Assembly: GCA_910585995.1 (NCBI GenBank)
Contig: CAJUGG010000102.1
Span: forward strand, 7,099 to 71,098
Source: an uncultured Lachnospiraceae bacterium
GTDB taxonomy: Bacteria > Bacillota > Clostridia > Lachnospirales > Lachnospiraceae
Direction: 5' to 3'
DNA: 64,000 nucleotides
In this document: in pieces, positions 7,872-14,877 of the stretch
Layout: every line of letters begins with the position of its first letter
Position numbering within the stretch: position 1 is the first letter of the stretch
Translations under genes and position numbers: made by a program
The notes under the pieces: model-generated
Seen by the model: only the letters and a program-made list of their open reading frames with translations
What the model was told of the DNA's origin: nothing
Databases searched by the model: none

Positions 7872-9743
7872 TTATACTTCTCTGTAGTCTCCGTCTACCA
7901 CATCATCTGCGGCACCTGCGCCGCCAGACTGTGCGGAACCCATATCCGGTCCTGCTCCTGCACCCTGAGCGGCACCCTGGGTCTGCTCATACATCTTCTG
8001 GAACAGGCTCTGTGCTGCGTTCATCAGATCTTCTCTGCCTGCTTTGAGTGCATCAATATCAGCATCTGAGATATCGGTCTGATTAGCGGTCCGCTCCACG
8101 ACTGCTTTCAAAGATGCGATCTTTTCTTCCACGGCTGCCTTCTCAGAAGCATCCAGATTGGCACCTGCTTCTTCGAGTGCTTTCTCTGTCTGGAAGACCA
8201 TAGCATCTGCATCATTTCTTGCATCAATGGCTTCTTTTCTCTTTCTGTCCTGTGCCTCAAACTCAGCTGCTTCTTTCACTGCTTTCTCGATATCCGAATC
8301 GGACATATTGGAGCCGGCGGTGATCGTGATATGCTGCTCTTTGCCTGTTCCGAGATCTTTTGCGGAAACATTCACGATACCATTGGCATCGATATCAAAT
8401 GTCACTTCGATCTGCGGCACACCACGGCGTGCTGGCGGGATACCGTCGAGACGGAACTGTCCAAGGGACTTGTTGTCTCTTGCAAACTGTCTCTCACCCT
8501 GTACCACATTGATATCCACTGCGGTCTGGTTATCCGCAGCTGTGGAGAAGATCTGGCTCTTCTTGGTCGGGATTGTGGTATTTCTCTCAATCAGACGGGT
8601 TGCAATACCGCCCATGGTCTCGATGGACAGGGACAATGGAGTCACATCCAGAAGGAGGATATCGCCTGCACCTGCATCACCTGCTAATTTACCGCCCTGG
8701 ATGGAAGCACCGATTGCCACACACTCATCCGGGTTCAGAGTCTTGCTGGGTTCATGGCCTGTCAGCTGTTTTACTTTATCCTGTACGGCCGGTACACGGG
8801 TGGAACCGCCTACTAACAGCACTTTGCCAAGTTCTGAAGGGCTGATGCCTGCATCTCTTAAAGCTGCCTGTACAGGGCCTGCGGTACGCTCCACCAGATC
8901 ATGAGTCAGCTCGTCAAATTTTGCTCTTGTTAAATTCATATCAAAGTGCAGAGGTCCATCGCTGTTCATGCTGATAAACGGCAGATTGATATTGGTGGTG
9001 GTAGCAGAAGAAAGCTCTTTTTTCGCTTTCTCAGCTGCTTCTTTCAGTCTCTGAAGAGCCATCTTATCGTTGGACAGATCCACACCATTGAGATTTTTAA
9101 ATTCGGAGATCATCCAGTCTGTGACCTTCTGGTCAAAGTCATCGCCGCCTAAGCGGTTGTCGCCTGCGGTTGCCATAACCTCGATGACGCCGTCACCGAT
9201 ATCGATGATAGACACATCAAACGTACCGCCGCCCAAGTCATATACCATGATCTTCTGCTCTTTTTCATTGTCCAGGCCATATGCCAGAGCTGCTGCCGTC
9301 GGCTCGTTGATGATACGCTTTACATCCAGGCCTGCGATCTTGCCGGCATCTTTGGTCGCCTGTCTCTGGGCATCATTGAAATATGCCGGAACGGTGATCA
9401 CTGCTTCATTGACTTTCTCGCCCAGATAATTCTCAGCGTCTGCTTTTAATTTTTGCAGAATCATCGCAGAGATCTCCTGCGGAGAATATTTCTTGTCGTC
9501 AATCGTTACCCGGTAATCCGTACCCATCTGTCTCTTGATCGAAGAGATGGTCTTGTCAGAGTTGGTAACTGCCTGACGTTTTGCCGGCTCACCGACCAGA
9601 CGCTCTCCAGTCTTGGTAAATGCCACGATCGATGGTGTGGTTCTCGCGCCTTCTGTATTTGCAATAACGGTGGGTTTTCCGCCCTCCATAACGGACACAC
9701 AAGAGTTTGTTGTTCCTAAGTCAATACCAATAATCTTACTCAT
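7872..9743 (-). CDS. dnaK: Molecular chaperone DnaK (Hsp70)
   Basis: This 623-residue Hsp70 has the N-terminal signature IGIDLGTTNSCVSVMEGG, the second Hsp70 signature VYDLGGGTFDVSI and the third LVGGSTRVPAVQ, followed by the linker and substrate-binding domain with DVTPLSLSIETMGG. The C-terminal tail is Gly/Ala/Gln rich and ends DGDYREV, a normal bacterial DnaK end. It folds client proteins with DnaJ and GrpE. Its ribosome binding site (AGGAGG) is the 3' end of leader element B, so its translation may be modulated by that RNA. Upstream transcription comes from the CIRCE-controlled hrcA promoter. Confidence 0.98.
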   Translation of the reverse strand: MSKIIGIDLGTTNSCVSVMEGGKPTVIANTEGARTTPSIVAFTKTGERLVGEPAKRQAVTNSDKTISSIKRQMGTDYRVTIDDKKYSPQEISAMILQKLKADAENYLGEKVNEAVITVPAYFNDAQRQATKDAGKIAGLDVKRIINEPTAAALAYGLDNEKEQKIMVYDLGGGTFDVSIIDIGDGVIEVMATAGDNRLGGDDFDQKVTDWMISEFKNLNGVDLSNDKMALQRLKEAAEKAKKELSSATTTNINLPFISMNSDGPLHFDMNLTRAKFDELTHDLVERTAGPVQAALRDAGISPSELGKVLLVGGSTRVPAVQDKVKQLTGHEPSKTLNPDECVAIGASIQGGKLAGDAGAGDILLLDVTPLSLSIETMGGIATRLIERNTTIPTKKSQIFSTAADNQTAVDINVVQGERQFARDNKSLGQFRLDGIPPARRGVPQIEVTFDIDANGIVNVSAKDLGTGKEQHITITAGSNMSDSDIEKAVKEAAEFEAQDRKRKEAIDARNDADAMVFQTEKALEEAGANLDASEKAAVEEKIASLKAVVERTANQTDISDADIDALKAGREDLMNAAQSLFQKMYEQTQGAAQGAGAGPDMGSAQSGGAGAADDVVDGDYREV

Positions 9744-9751
9744 ATCTACGC

Positions 9752-9863
9752 CTCCTATTTAAGTTCCGCATCCGCCGCTCACAACACCCCTTGGCTGTAA
9801 CGACATTGCAACGCTTCGCGTTTCAGCATCGTTACGGGCGTTGTTCTGGCAGATGCTGTTTTT
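9752..9863 (-). repeat. 113-nt structured leader element, copy B
   Basis: On the minus strand it begins AAAAACAGCATCTGCC, nine bases after the grpE stop, and ends GCGGAACTTAAATAGGAG, forming the dnaK ribosome binding site. The closing stem GCATCTGCC/GGCGGATGC differs from copy A at a T-A to C-G pair, a compensated change. The second stem ACAACGCCC with GGGGTGTTGT is also retained, with sequence different from the other copies. Internal CGATGCTG could compete for the 5' CAGCATC segment, as in copy A. Confidence 0.75.
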
Positions 9864-9871
9864 GATTGCTG

Positions 9872-10489
9872 TTAGTTTGCTACTTTTACCATGCTGTACC
9901 GAAGTACGGCATCTTTATATTGATAACCCTTTTGAAGCTCTTCTACGACGATGTTCTCGCCAAGTTCTTCATCATCCACATGCATGACTGCATTGTGGAA
10001 ATCGGGATCAAATTCTTTTCCCACGGCTTCAATTGGGGTAACACCTAGTTCTGTCAGAGCGGTCATCAGCTGTTTGTAGATCATCTCCATGCCGCTTGCG
10101 ATGGGATTTTCTTTTTCTTCCTCCGGGATGCTCTTGATCCCTCGCTCAAAACTGTCTACCACTGGCAGCAGTTTCTCGATGACGCTCTTGGCACCGATCG
10201 TGTACATCTGTGCTTTTTCTTTCTCCGTCCGGTTACGGAAATTTTCAAATTCTGCCAGCTGGCGTTTTACTTTGTCGGTCAGCTCTGCGATCTGTTCGTC
10301 TTTTTTATCCTTCTTCTCTCTCTTCTTGAAAAATCCTTTTTTCTCCTCAGTAGCTGCCTCTGGCTCTCCTTCCGCCGTCTCCTGCTCTATATCGGCTGGT
10401 TCTTCCTGAGCCTCATCGGTCTCTTTTGTCTCTTCGACTGGCTCCTCTGTCATGGTCTCTTCCTGTTCAAATTCTCTCTTTTCTTCCAC
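9872..10489 (-). CDS. grpE: Nucleotide exchange factor GrpE
   Basis: This 205-residue GrpE promotes ADP release from DnaK. A long acidic N-terminal tail (residues 1-48, Glu/Thr rich) and a basic stretch KKGFFKKREKKDKKDEQ precede the coiled coil with RQLAEFENFRNRTEKEK. The C-terminal beta domain contains GKEFDPDFHNAVMHV, the family signature. The start codon is GTG at 10489, supported by GGCGGAG five bases upstream; the ATG at codon 13 has no good site. It lies 15 bases after hrcA and is transcribed with it. Confidence 0.96.
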   Translation of the reverse strand: MEEKREFEQEETMTEEPVEETKETDEAQEEPADIEQETAEGEPEAATEEKKGFFKKREKKDKKDEQIAELTDKVKRQLAEFENFRNRTEKEKAQMYTIGAKSVIEKLLPVVDSFERGIKSIPEEEKENPIASGMEMIYKQLMTALTELGVTPIEAVGKEFDPDFHNAVMHVDDEELGENIVVEELQKGYQYKDAVLRYSMVKVAN

Positions 10490-10504
10490 TCTATCTCCGC
10501 CTTT

Positions 10505-11527
10505 CTATTTATGGAAAACGTCGTCTAACTGATCCATCAACGTCTTCAGCGTACCCATCACATTTTCATAGTCCATTCTCTTCGGGCCAATGATCCCGAT
10601 GGTGCCTTGTAAGCCCTGGCCAAGCTCATACGTAGCAGTTACAACACTACAATCTTTCATGCTCTGAATCGGCGACTCGCTCCCAATATATACCTGAATC
10701 CCTTTTTCATCTTTATTCAGAGTCTCTGTCACCAGCTCTGCCAGCATCTGTTTTTCTTCCAGAGTCTGAATCAGCTCGCTGGCTTTTCCATTATCGCTTA
10801 GTTCCGGATAACGGAAAATATTGGTCGCACCGCCTGTATAGATCTCCATTCCTTCATCAGAGTGAATCGCTTCTGCCACAGCATCCACTACGTCACTGAC
10901 AATATTACTATGGATGCCTGCCTGTTCTTTCATACTGGAAATCATCTGTAAATTAATCTCTGCGATGGTCTTTCCATTGAGCATGGTGTTCAACAGGATA
11001 TTCAGCTTCAGGATCGCTTCCTCATCGAGTTCTTCACAGATGGGAATTAATTTGTTTCGAATCACATTCCCTTCCGCAACGATTACTGCTAAGATCTGAT
11101 TTTCATCCACCCGCGACAACTGTATAAACTTCACTTTATTTTGATGATATTGCGGCGCTGAGATCATCGTGGCGTAATTGGTATTGCTGGCAAGCACTTT
11201 TACCACATTCTTCAGCACTTGTTCTAGCTTATCCGTCCGCCGAATCATCAGTTCTTTCAGTTCAGTCACTTCTCGTTCCTTTTCCTGCATCAAATGATCC
11301 ACATACAGGCGATAACCTTTATCCGAAGGAATCCTCCCGGCGGAAGTGTGGGGCTGGAGAATATAGCCCATCTCTTCTAAGTCCGACATCTCATTACGGA
11401 TGGTAGCGGAGCTTAATTTCAGGCCAGAATACTTGGAGATGGTTCTGGACCCTACGGGTTCTCCGGTTTCCAGATAGGTCTGGATAATCGCATGCAGAAT
11501 CTTTAGTTTTCTCTCATCCAGATCCAT
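10505..11527 (-). CDS. hrcA: Heat-inducible transcription repressor HrcA
   Basis: This 340-residue repressor binds CIRCE and controls class I heat-shock genes, with GroE modulating its activity in known systems. The N-terminal winged helix (MDLDERKLKILHAIIQTYLE, then SSATIRNEMSDLEEMGY) is followed by the HrcA GAF-like and dimerisation region ending GPKRMDYENVMGTL. Length is normal. AGGAGGGAGATC precedes the ATG. The CIRCE operator sits 25 bases upstream, so the gene is autoregulated, the usual arrangement for hrcA-grpE-dnaK-dnaJ in Firmicutes. Confidence 0.97.
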   Translation of the reverse strand: MDLDERKLKILHAIIQTYLETGEPVGSRTISKYSGLKLSSATIRNEMSDLEEMGYILQPHTSAGRIPSDKGYRLYVDHLMQEKEREVTELKELMIRRTDKLEQVLKNVVKVLASNTNYATMISAPQYHQNKVKFIQLSRVDENQILAVIVAEGNVIRNKLIPICEELDEEAILKLNILLNTMLNGKTIAEINLQMISSMKEQAGIHSNIVSDVVDAVAEAIHSDEGMEIYTGGATNIFRYPELSDNGKASELIQTLEEKQMLAELVTETLNKDEKGIQVYIGSESPIQSMKDCSVVTATYELGQGLQGTIGIIGPKRMDYENVMGTLKTLMDQLDDVFHK

Positions 11528-11551
11528 GATCTCCCTCCTTTTTGGGGCTTG

Positions 11552-11578
11552 TTAGCACTCGGTGATTAAGAGTGCTAA
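11552..11578. promoter_or_regulatory. CIRCE operator (HrcA binding site)
   Basis: TTAGCACTC and GAGTGCTAA are separated by nine bases, an exact match to the consensus CIRCE inverted repeat. It lies between the hrcA promoter and the hrcA start codon, so it falls in the transcript leader as well. Confidence 0.97.
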
Positions 11579-11591
11579 CATTGCTGAGATA

Positions 11592-11621
11592 AAGATAGCA
11601 CTGACAGGGGGGATTTGTCAA
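11592..11621 (-). promoter_or_regulatory. Sigma-A promoter of the hrcA-grpE-dnaK-dnaJ operon
   Basis: On the minus strand a consensus -35 TTGACA (11616-11621) and a -10 TATCTT (11592-11597) are 18 bases apart, immediately upstream of CIRCE. The position suits repression by HrcA. Confidence 0.75.
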
Positions 11622-11661
11622 TAGGTTTGTTGGTTTTTTTTAAATTTAATTTTTGGGGGAC

Positions 11662-11923
11662 GGAACTGCCGCGAGCTGCGGCACCTGCGGATGGCGGCTG
11701 GGACTGGCTGAAAAAGGGGCGTGGGGGTGGACAAATGTCTGCATAGAGTGTATCGGACAGTCACTCGATTCTGTTCGCCTTATTCGGACACAAGTGTCCG
11801 CCTAAGTCGTACAGAATCAAGCAACAGTCCGCTCCAATCTACACAGCACTATTTGTCCACCCCCACGCCCCTTTTTCAGCAGCCCCAGCGCCATCCGCAG
11901 ACGCCACAGCTCGCGGCAGTTCC
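11662..11923. repeat. Long intergenic hairpin, locus 1 (arms plus shared core)
   Basis: Two arms of about 73 bases (11662-11735 and 11851-11923) are inverted copies of each other with four substitutions and two single-base bulges. They enclose a core of about 115-125 bases. The minus-strand core begins ACAAATAGTGCTGTGTAG and ends CTATGCAGACATTTGT, the same as the core at locus 2, although the arms differ. Both arms begin GGAACTGCCGCGAGCTG at the outer ends. All four arm substitutions would form G-U pairs in minus-strand RNA. The element lies just upstream of the hrcA promoter. Confidence 0.85.
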
Positions 11924-12086
11924 TGGTATTGTGGGAGTGCAGGGGGAAAAAGAGGGAGGGGATAAGGATGGAGGTGAGGACGTCGGTTAGGGGGAGGGAG
12001 CGGTGCAGGAGTTCGGTGTAATAGTCTGCTGCATCAATTAGTCTCTTTACTTTCTCCAATTTCTCCTGATCCAACACCGGAAACAT
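11817..12086 (-). CDS. Small hypothetical ORF running into the hairpin repeat
   Basis: This possible 89-residue protein begins MFPVLDQEKLEKVKRLIDAA. The ATG at 12086 has AGAAGGA about six bases upstream. Residues 1 to about 52 look like ordinary coding sequence, with an amphipathic helix followed by a hydrophobic stretch. The last 35-40 residues, from about NTRNCRELWRL onward, are encoded by the right arm and core of the long hairpin at 11662-11923. The gene is therefore probably truncated or extended by the repeat. It starts 21 bases after the stop of the small membrane protein gene. I do not recognise a family, and it may not be translated. Confidence 0.4.
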   Translation of the reverse strand: MFPVLDQEKLEKVKRLIDAADYYTELLHRSLPLTDVLTSILIPSLFFPLHSHNTRNCRELWRLRMALGLLKKGRGGGQIVLCRLERTVA

Positions 12087-12106
12087 CAACATTCCTTCTA
12101 TGGTCT

Positions 12107-12268
12107 CTACTTCATCCCCCGATAAAAAGCAATACTTGCCAGTGCCAAAGCCATCGGCACGGCCGCATACCCCGCATTCACCCTTCCATGATGCCAAAGC
12201 ACATATCCTGCCCCCACAAATGTCAAACTCACCAAAATCACACTCAGCCAAAACACCAATCTTCTCAT
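12107..12268 (-). CDS. Small two-helix membrane protein
   Basis: This 53-residue protein, MRRLVFWLSVILVSLTFVGA onward, has two predicted membrane helices joined by a short polar turn (HHGRVNAGY) and ends FYRGMK. The ATG at 12268 is preferred over the upstream open frame because AGGAGGGGAGGTGAGG precedes it. No family recognised. It lies between two repeat elements (the half hairpin at 12326-12454 and the full hairpin at 11662-11923) and upstream of a small ORF, apparently as the tail of the glycan operon. Strong ribosome binding site and membrane topology support a real gene. Confidence 0.55.
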   Translation of the reverse strand: MRRLVFWLSVILVSLTFVGAGYVLWHHGRVNAGYAAVPMALALASIAFYRGMK

Positions 12269-12325
12269 CCCCTCACCTCCCCTCCTAAAACACTCACATA
12301 CCACCACTTCGCCTACCAGCCCCAA

Positions 12326-12454
12326 GGTCCGCCGCAAGCCGCTGCTCCTGCATGGGACTAGAGGGCTTTGCGCGCAGGAGGTTTGGGGGGAATACGAATA
12401 GTGCTGTGTAGATTGGAGCGGACAATGTGCGAAGTTTGTATGAGCCAGGCGGAC
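12326..12454 (+). repeat. Half copy of the long hairpin element
   Basis: The segment from about 12396 to 12454 matches the first half of the locus 2 core nearly base for base, including ATAGTGCTGTGTAGATTGGA and TTTGTATGAGCCAG. It stops where the locus 2 hairpin turns. The preceding 70 bases (CCGCCGCAAGCCGCTGCTCC and onward) resemble the outer arm ends of loci 1 and 2. No complementary second half is present, because the TPR lipoprotein gene ends at 12472. It looks like a deletion derivative. Confidence 0.7.
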
Positions 12455-12471
12455 CCGTCGCCCTCCCCCTT

Positions 12472-13326
12472 CTACCGGCTCTTCAAAAACTCATACTCGC
12501 GCGCCGCATCTTCATCCTCCGGATAGCTCTCCAGATAGCTCTCCATCTTCATTTTCGCCGTCGCAAAATCCCCTTTCTGCTCATACACCGCAACTTCATA
12601 CCCCAGCAGGTTCTTAAGATTCTCCTCATTCCCTTTCGCAATCCCCGCCTCTATCGTCGAGAGCGCCGCATCATAATCCCCCTGATCCATCTGCCATCCT
12701 GCCACTTTAGAATAAGCCGACATATAGACCGCATCCCCCTCCAGATAACTCTGATAAAGCGTAATCGCATACTCCTGATTTCCTGTCTGCCAGTATAACT
12801 CTGCCAGCCAATAGGCAGCCTCCTTATTCTCCGTATCAGGTGCTTTCTCCAGATACTCCTTCGCCTTCGCATAATCTTCCATATAATAAGACAACCTTCC
12901 AAGCGTCACCAAATCCTTACTGGAAGTCAGACCAGCAGCCTTCTGAAAATCCGCTTTTGCCGCCTGCAAATTCTCCGCTTCCCGATACAAAAGTCCGCGG
13001 GTCAGATAAAGCTCTGCGCTTTCTTTCAGATCCAGGATTGCACTGCAAGTATCAATCGCCTCCGACAGTTCTCCTGCATGATACAAAGCCGAAGCCTTAT
13101 AAGCCGATATATCCAGCTCCAAAGCCCCCACACGCATGTCCGCCAACTCCAGTGCCTTATCATAAGAAGCAACAGCCTCCTCATACTCCCCAGCCCTGGC
13201 CTGCTCCATCCCCTGACTGCGAAGCTTTAACTGCTCCTCCTCCACTTCTTTGCTCTTCCCACACCCCGCCAGACAAATCACACAAAGCCCCGCCAAAATC
13301 AAATATTTTCTCATCCCTATCCTCAT
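12472..13326 (-). CDS. TPR-repeat lipoprotein
   Basis: This 284-residue protein starts MRIGMRKYLILAGLCVICLAGC, a lipoprotein signal peptide with lipobox LAGC, so it should be lipidated at that cysteine and face outward. The rest is helical tetratricopeptide repeat: EQARAGEYEEAVASYDKALEL, then repeated units such as YHAGELSEAIDTCSAILDL and WQTGNQEYAITLYQSYLEG. TPR proteins scaffold other proteins; a role with the adjacent surface glycan enzymes is inference. The start at 13326 follows the AAAAGG end of leader element E at six bases. The in-frame ATG four codons later is an alternative. Confidence 0.8.
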   Translation of the reverse strand: MRIGMRKYLILAGLCVICLAGCGKSKEVEEEQLKLRSQGMEQARAGEYEEAVASYDKALELADMRVGALELDISAYKASALYHAGELSEAIDTCSAILDLKESAELYLTRGLLYREAENLQAAKADFQKAAGLTSSKDLVTLGRLSYYMEDYAKAKEYLEKAPDTENKEAAYWLAELYWQTGNQEYAITLYQSYLEGDAVYMSAYSKVAGWQMDQGDYDAALSTIEAGIAKGNEENLKNLLGYEVAVYEQKGDFATAKMKMESYLESYPEDEDAAREYEFLKSR

Positions 13327-13332
13327 CCTATA

Positions 13333-13445
13333 CCTTTTATTAAAGTCCGGCAATCCTCCCCCCAGTACCACCCCTACAAAGTAATGTCACGCCTCATCCT
13401 TCGCCCTGACATCACTTTTGGCACTGTGGGGACATTTGCTGTTTT
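13333..13445 (-). repeat. 113-nt structured leader element, copy E (divergent)
   Basis: On the minus strand it begins AAAACAGCAAATGTCCCC and ends GGATTGCCGGACTTTAATAAAAGG, just before the TPR lipoprotein start. GCAA...GTCCCC pairs with GGGGGA...TTGC, CAGTGCC with GGTACTG, and AAGTGATGTCA with TGACATTACTT. The layout and length equal the other four copies, but most of the sequence differs. It is the most diverged member, recognised by its ends, length, fold and position. Confidence 0.6.
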
Positions 13446-13459
13446 CAAGTTCCACAATT

Positions 13460-14368
13460 CTATCTCCAGTACGCCCGATTCATCGTGCACCATAAGATCA
13501 CTTTCTCAGGAAGCTTCTGATAATGCTGTCCCATCTTGTAGCCTGACAATTTCCCCACATTCTGCATCACCACCGAGGCAATCAGCCACGGTTTCCTGAT
13601 CCGGATACAATGTCCTATCGTCTTTTTCACCAGCTTCGCCCCCTCAGACTCCGAACGCACCCCCTCAAAAATCTCCGGATGCATCTTCTGAGAGACCGCC
13701 AGATCAAAATATCGGTGAAACTGCTGCATCGCGCTGTAATTGTGAGAATGTATCACCTTAGCCTGCGCACAATACGCAATCAGCCCGCCCTGCTGAATCA
13801 CCTTCCCCGCATAGATCATATCTTCATTAAATATCGTCCGCTTCACAAATCCCCCCAGCCTCAGATAAGGTTCCCTCCTCCACGCCGCACAGACGTTCGA
13901 GCAAAAAAATGTCTTAATCCCCAGCCGTTTTAGATCCTTCTGCCCCTTCTTACAACTCTCTTCCGGATAATTAAAACTCCTGGTATACCTCTCCACCTCA
14001 CTGCAGCCCCTCGCCGGAAGCTGTCTCGCATAAGCCGCCCACACCTGCTCATCCAAAAAAGGCTCCAAAAGCTCTCCGATCAGCCTGTCATCCGCCGGCA
14101 TAGCATCCTGCGTCATACAGACCACCACATCCGCCTCAGACAACAACATCCCCTGATCTCTCGTCCCCCCATGGTCAAACTCCGCCTTCTTCAGATGGTG
14201 AACCTCCACCCTCTCATACTTCCCCTCAAGCCCTTTCGGAAAATACTCCTTCTCCGTATTCATCACAATAATCTTCTCAACCGGATAACTCTGCCCCAAA
14301 ATCTTTTGAATCAACCGCTCCAACTGCTCCCCCGGCCGATACGAAGGAATCAACACATCCACCGTCAC
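13460..14368 (-). CDS. Family 2 glycosyltransferase (rhamnosyltransferase-like)
   Basis: This 302-residue GT-A enzyme begins VTVDVLIPSYRPGEQLERLI, the nucleotide-sugar binding start of GT2 enzymes. It has an HGGTRDQGMLLSEADVVVCM segment and TQDAMPADDRL, in which Asp replaces the usual DXD surroundings as in rhamnosyltransferases. A later FNEDMIYAGKVI supplies the catalytic base region. A GTG at 14368 is chosen as start because GAGGAGGG lies seven bases before it; the reading frame has no better upstream ATG. It is separated from the LCP gene by the locus 2 hairpin and is followed by element E and the TPR lipoprotein. Donor and acceptor unknown. Confidence 0.8.
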   Translation of the reverse strand: MTVDVLIPSYRPGEQLERLIQKILGQSYPVEKIIVMNTEKEYFPKGLEGKYERVEVHHLKKAEFDHGGTRDQGMLLSEADVVVCMTQDAMPADDRLIGELLEPFLDEQVWAAYARQLPARGCSEVERYTRSFNYPEESCKKGQKDLKRLGIKTFFCSNVCAAWRREPYLRLGGFVKRTIFNEDMIYAGKVIQQGGLIAYCAQAKVIHSHNYSAMQQFHRYFDLAVSQKMHPEIFEGVRSESEGAKLVKKTIGHCIRIRKPWLIASVVMQNVGKLSGYKMGQHYQKLPEKVILWCTMNRAYWR

Positions 14369-14431
14369 CCAAATCCCTCCTCTCAAAACATGAACCCAAA
14401 TTCACACATCACCATCCAACACCACCGCTCG

Positions 14432-14529
14432 CCCCCATCTCACAAAAACCACCAACCCCCGCTCTCCAACTCCAACACTCCCCCCATCTCAGAAAAACCA
14501 TTGACGCCCGCCTTCCCAACTCCAACATT
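14432..14529. repeat. 49-bp imperfect tandem duplication
   Basis: Two adjacent 49-base units share CCCCCATCTCA at their start and CCAACTCCAACA near their end. They lie between the GT2 start and the locus 2 hairpin. The surrounding sequence 14387-14550 is strikingly C-rich and purine-poor on the plus strand and shows no gene or promoter. It may be degenerate leader sequence for the downstream GT2. Confidence 0.6.
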
Positions 14530-14550
14530 CCCCCTCGCCCCCCAACCTCA

Positions 14551-14866
14551 GGAACCGCCGCAAGGCGTACCTTCCGCATCGGAACCTGTTGGTTTGGTAC
14601 AGACAAGGCCAGAGCCTGCGTGCTGTGCGGCTTCTGGTCTCGCACAAATAGTGCTGTGTAGATTGGAGCGGACTGTTTGCTGTTTTTGTATGAGCCAGAC
14701 GAACACGCCTAGCGTGTACGGCTGGAACATACAAAAGCAGTGAACTGTCCGATACATTCTATGCAGACATTTGTCGAGACCAGAAGCCACACAGCACGCA
14801 GGCTCTGGCCTTGTCTATACCAAACCAACAGGTTCCAATGCGGAAGGTACGCCTTGCGGCGGTTCC
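14551..14866. repeat. Long intergenic hairpin, locus 2 (arms plus shared core)
   Basis: Arms of 92 bases (14551-14642 and 14775-14866) are inverted copies differing at only three positions. The intervening core starts ACAAATAGTGCTGTGTAG and ends CTATGCAGACATTTGT on the plus strand, i.e. the locus 1 core in opposite orientation. Arm outer ends read GGAACCGCCGCAAGGCG, similar to locus 1 outer ends, while the rest of the arms is unrelated. All three arm differences would be G-U pairs in minus-strand RNA. It fills the gap between the LCP and GT2 genes. No ORF in it is credible. Confidence 0.9.
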
Positions 14867-14877
14867 GTCACTCTCCA

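Noticed and set aside
11662..11923. Locus 1 hairpin as a Rho-independent terminator
   Set aside because: Neither side has a U-tract directly after the stem, and the size is far beyond normal terminators.
11817..12251. The full 144-codon minus-strand frame as one gene
   Set aside because: Its first 55 codons overlap the small membrane protein gene in another frame and have no start signal. Only the part from 12086 is plausible.
14171..14743. A 190-codon plus-strand frame across the GT2 gene, tandem repeat and hairpin
   Set aside because: Its composition (Pro, His, Leu, Arg) is that of an antisense frame, it crosses a repeat and it has no family features.
11662..14866. Long hairpins as insertion sequences with transposase
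   Set aside because: No transposase frame or target duplication is visible. The arms are far longer than IS ends and the insides are too short to code.
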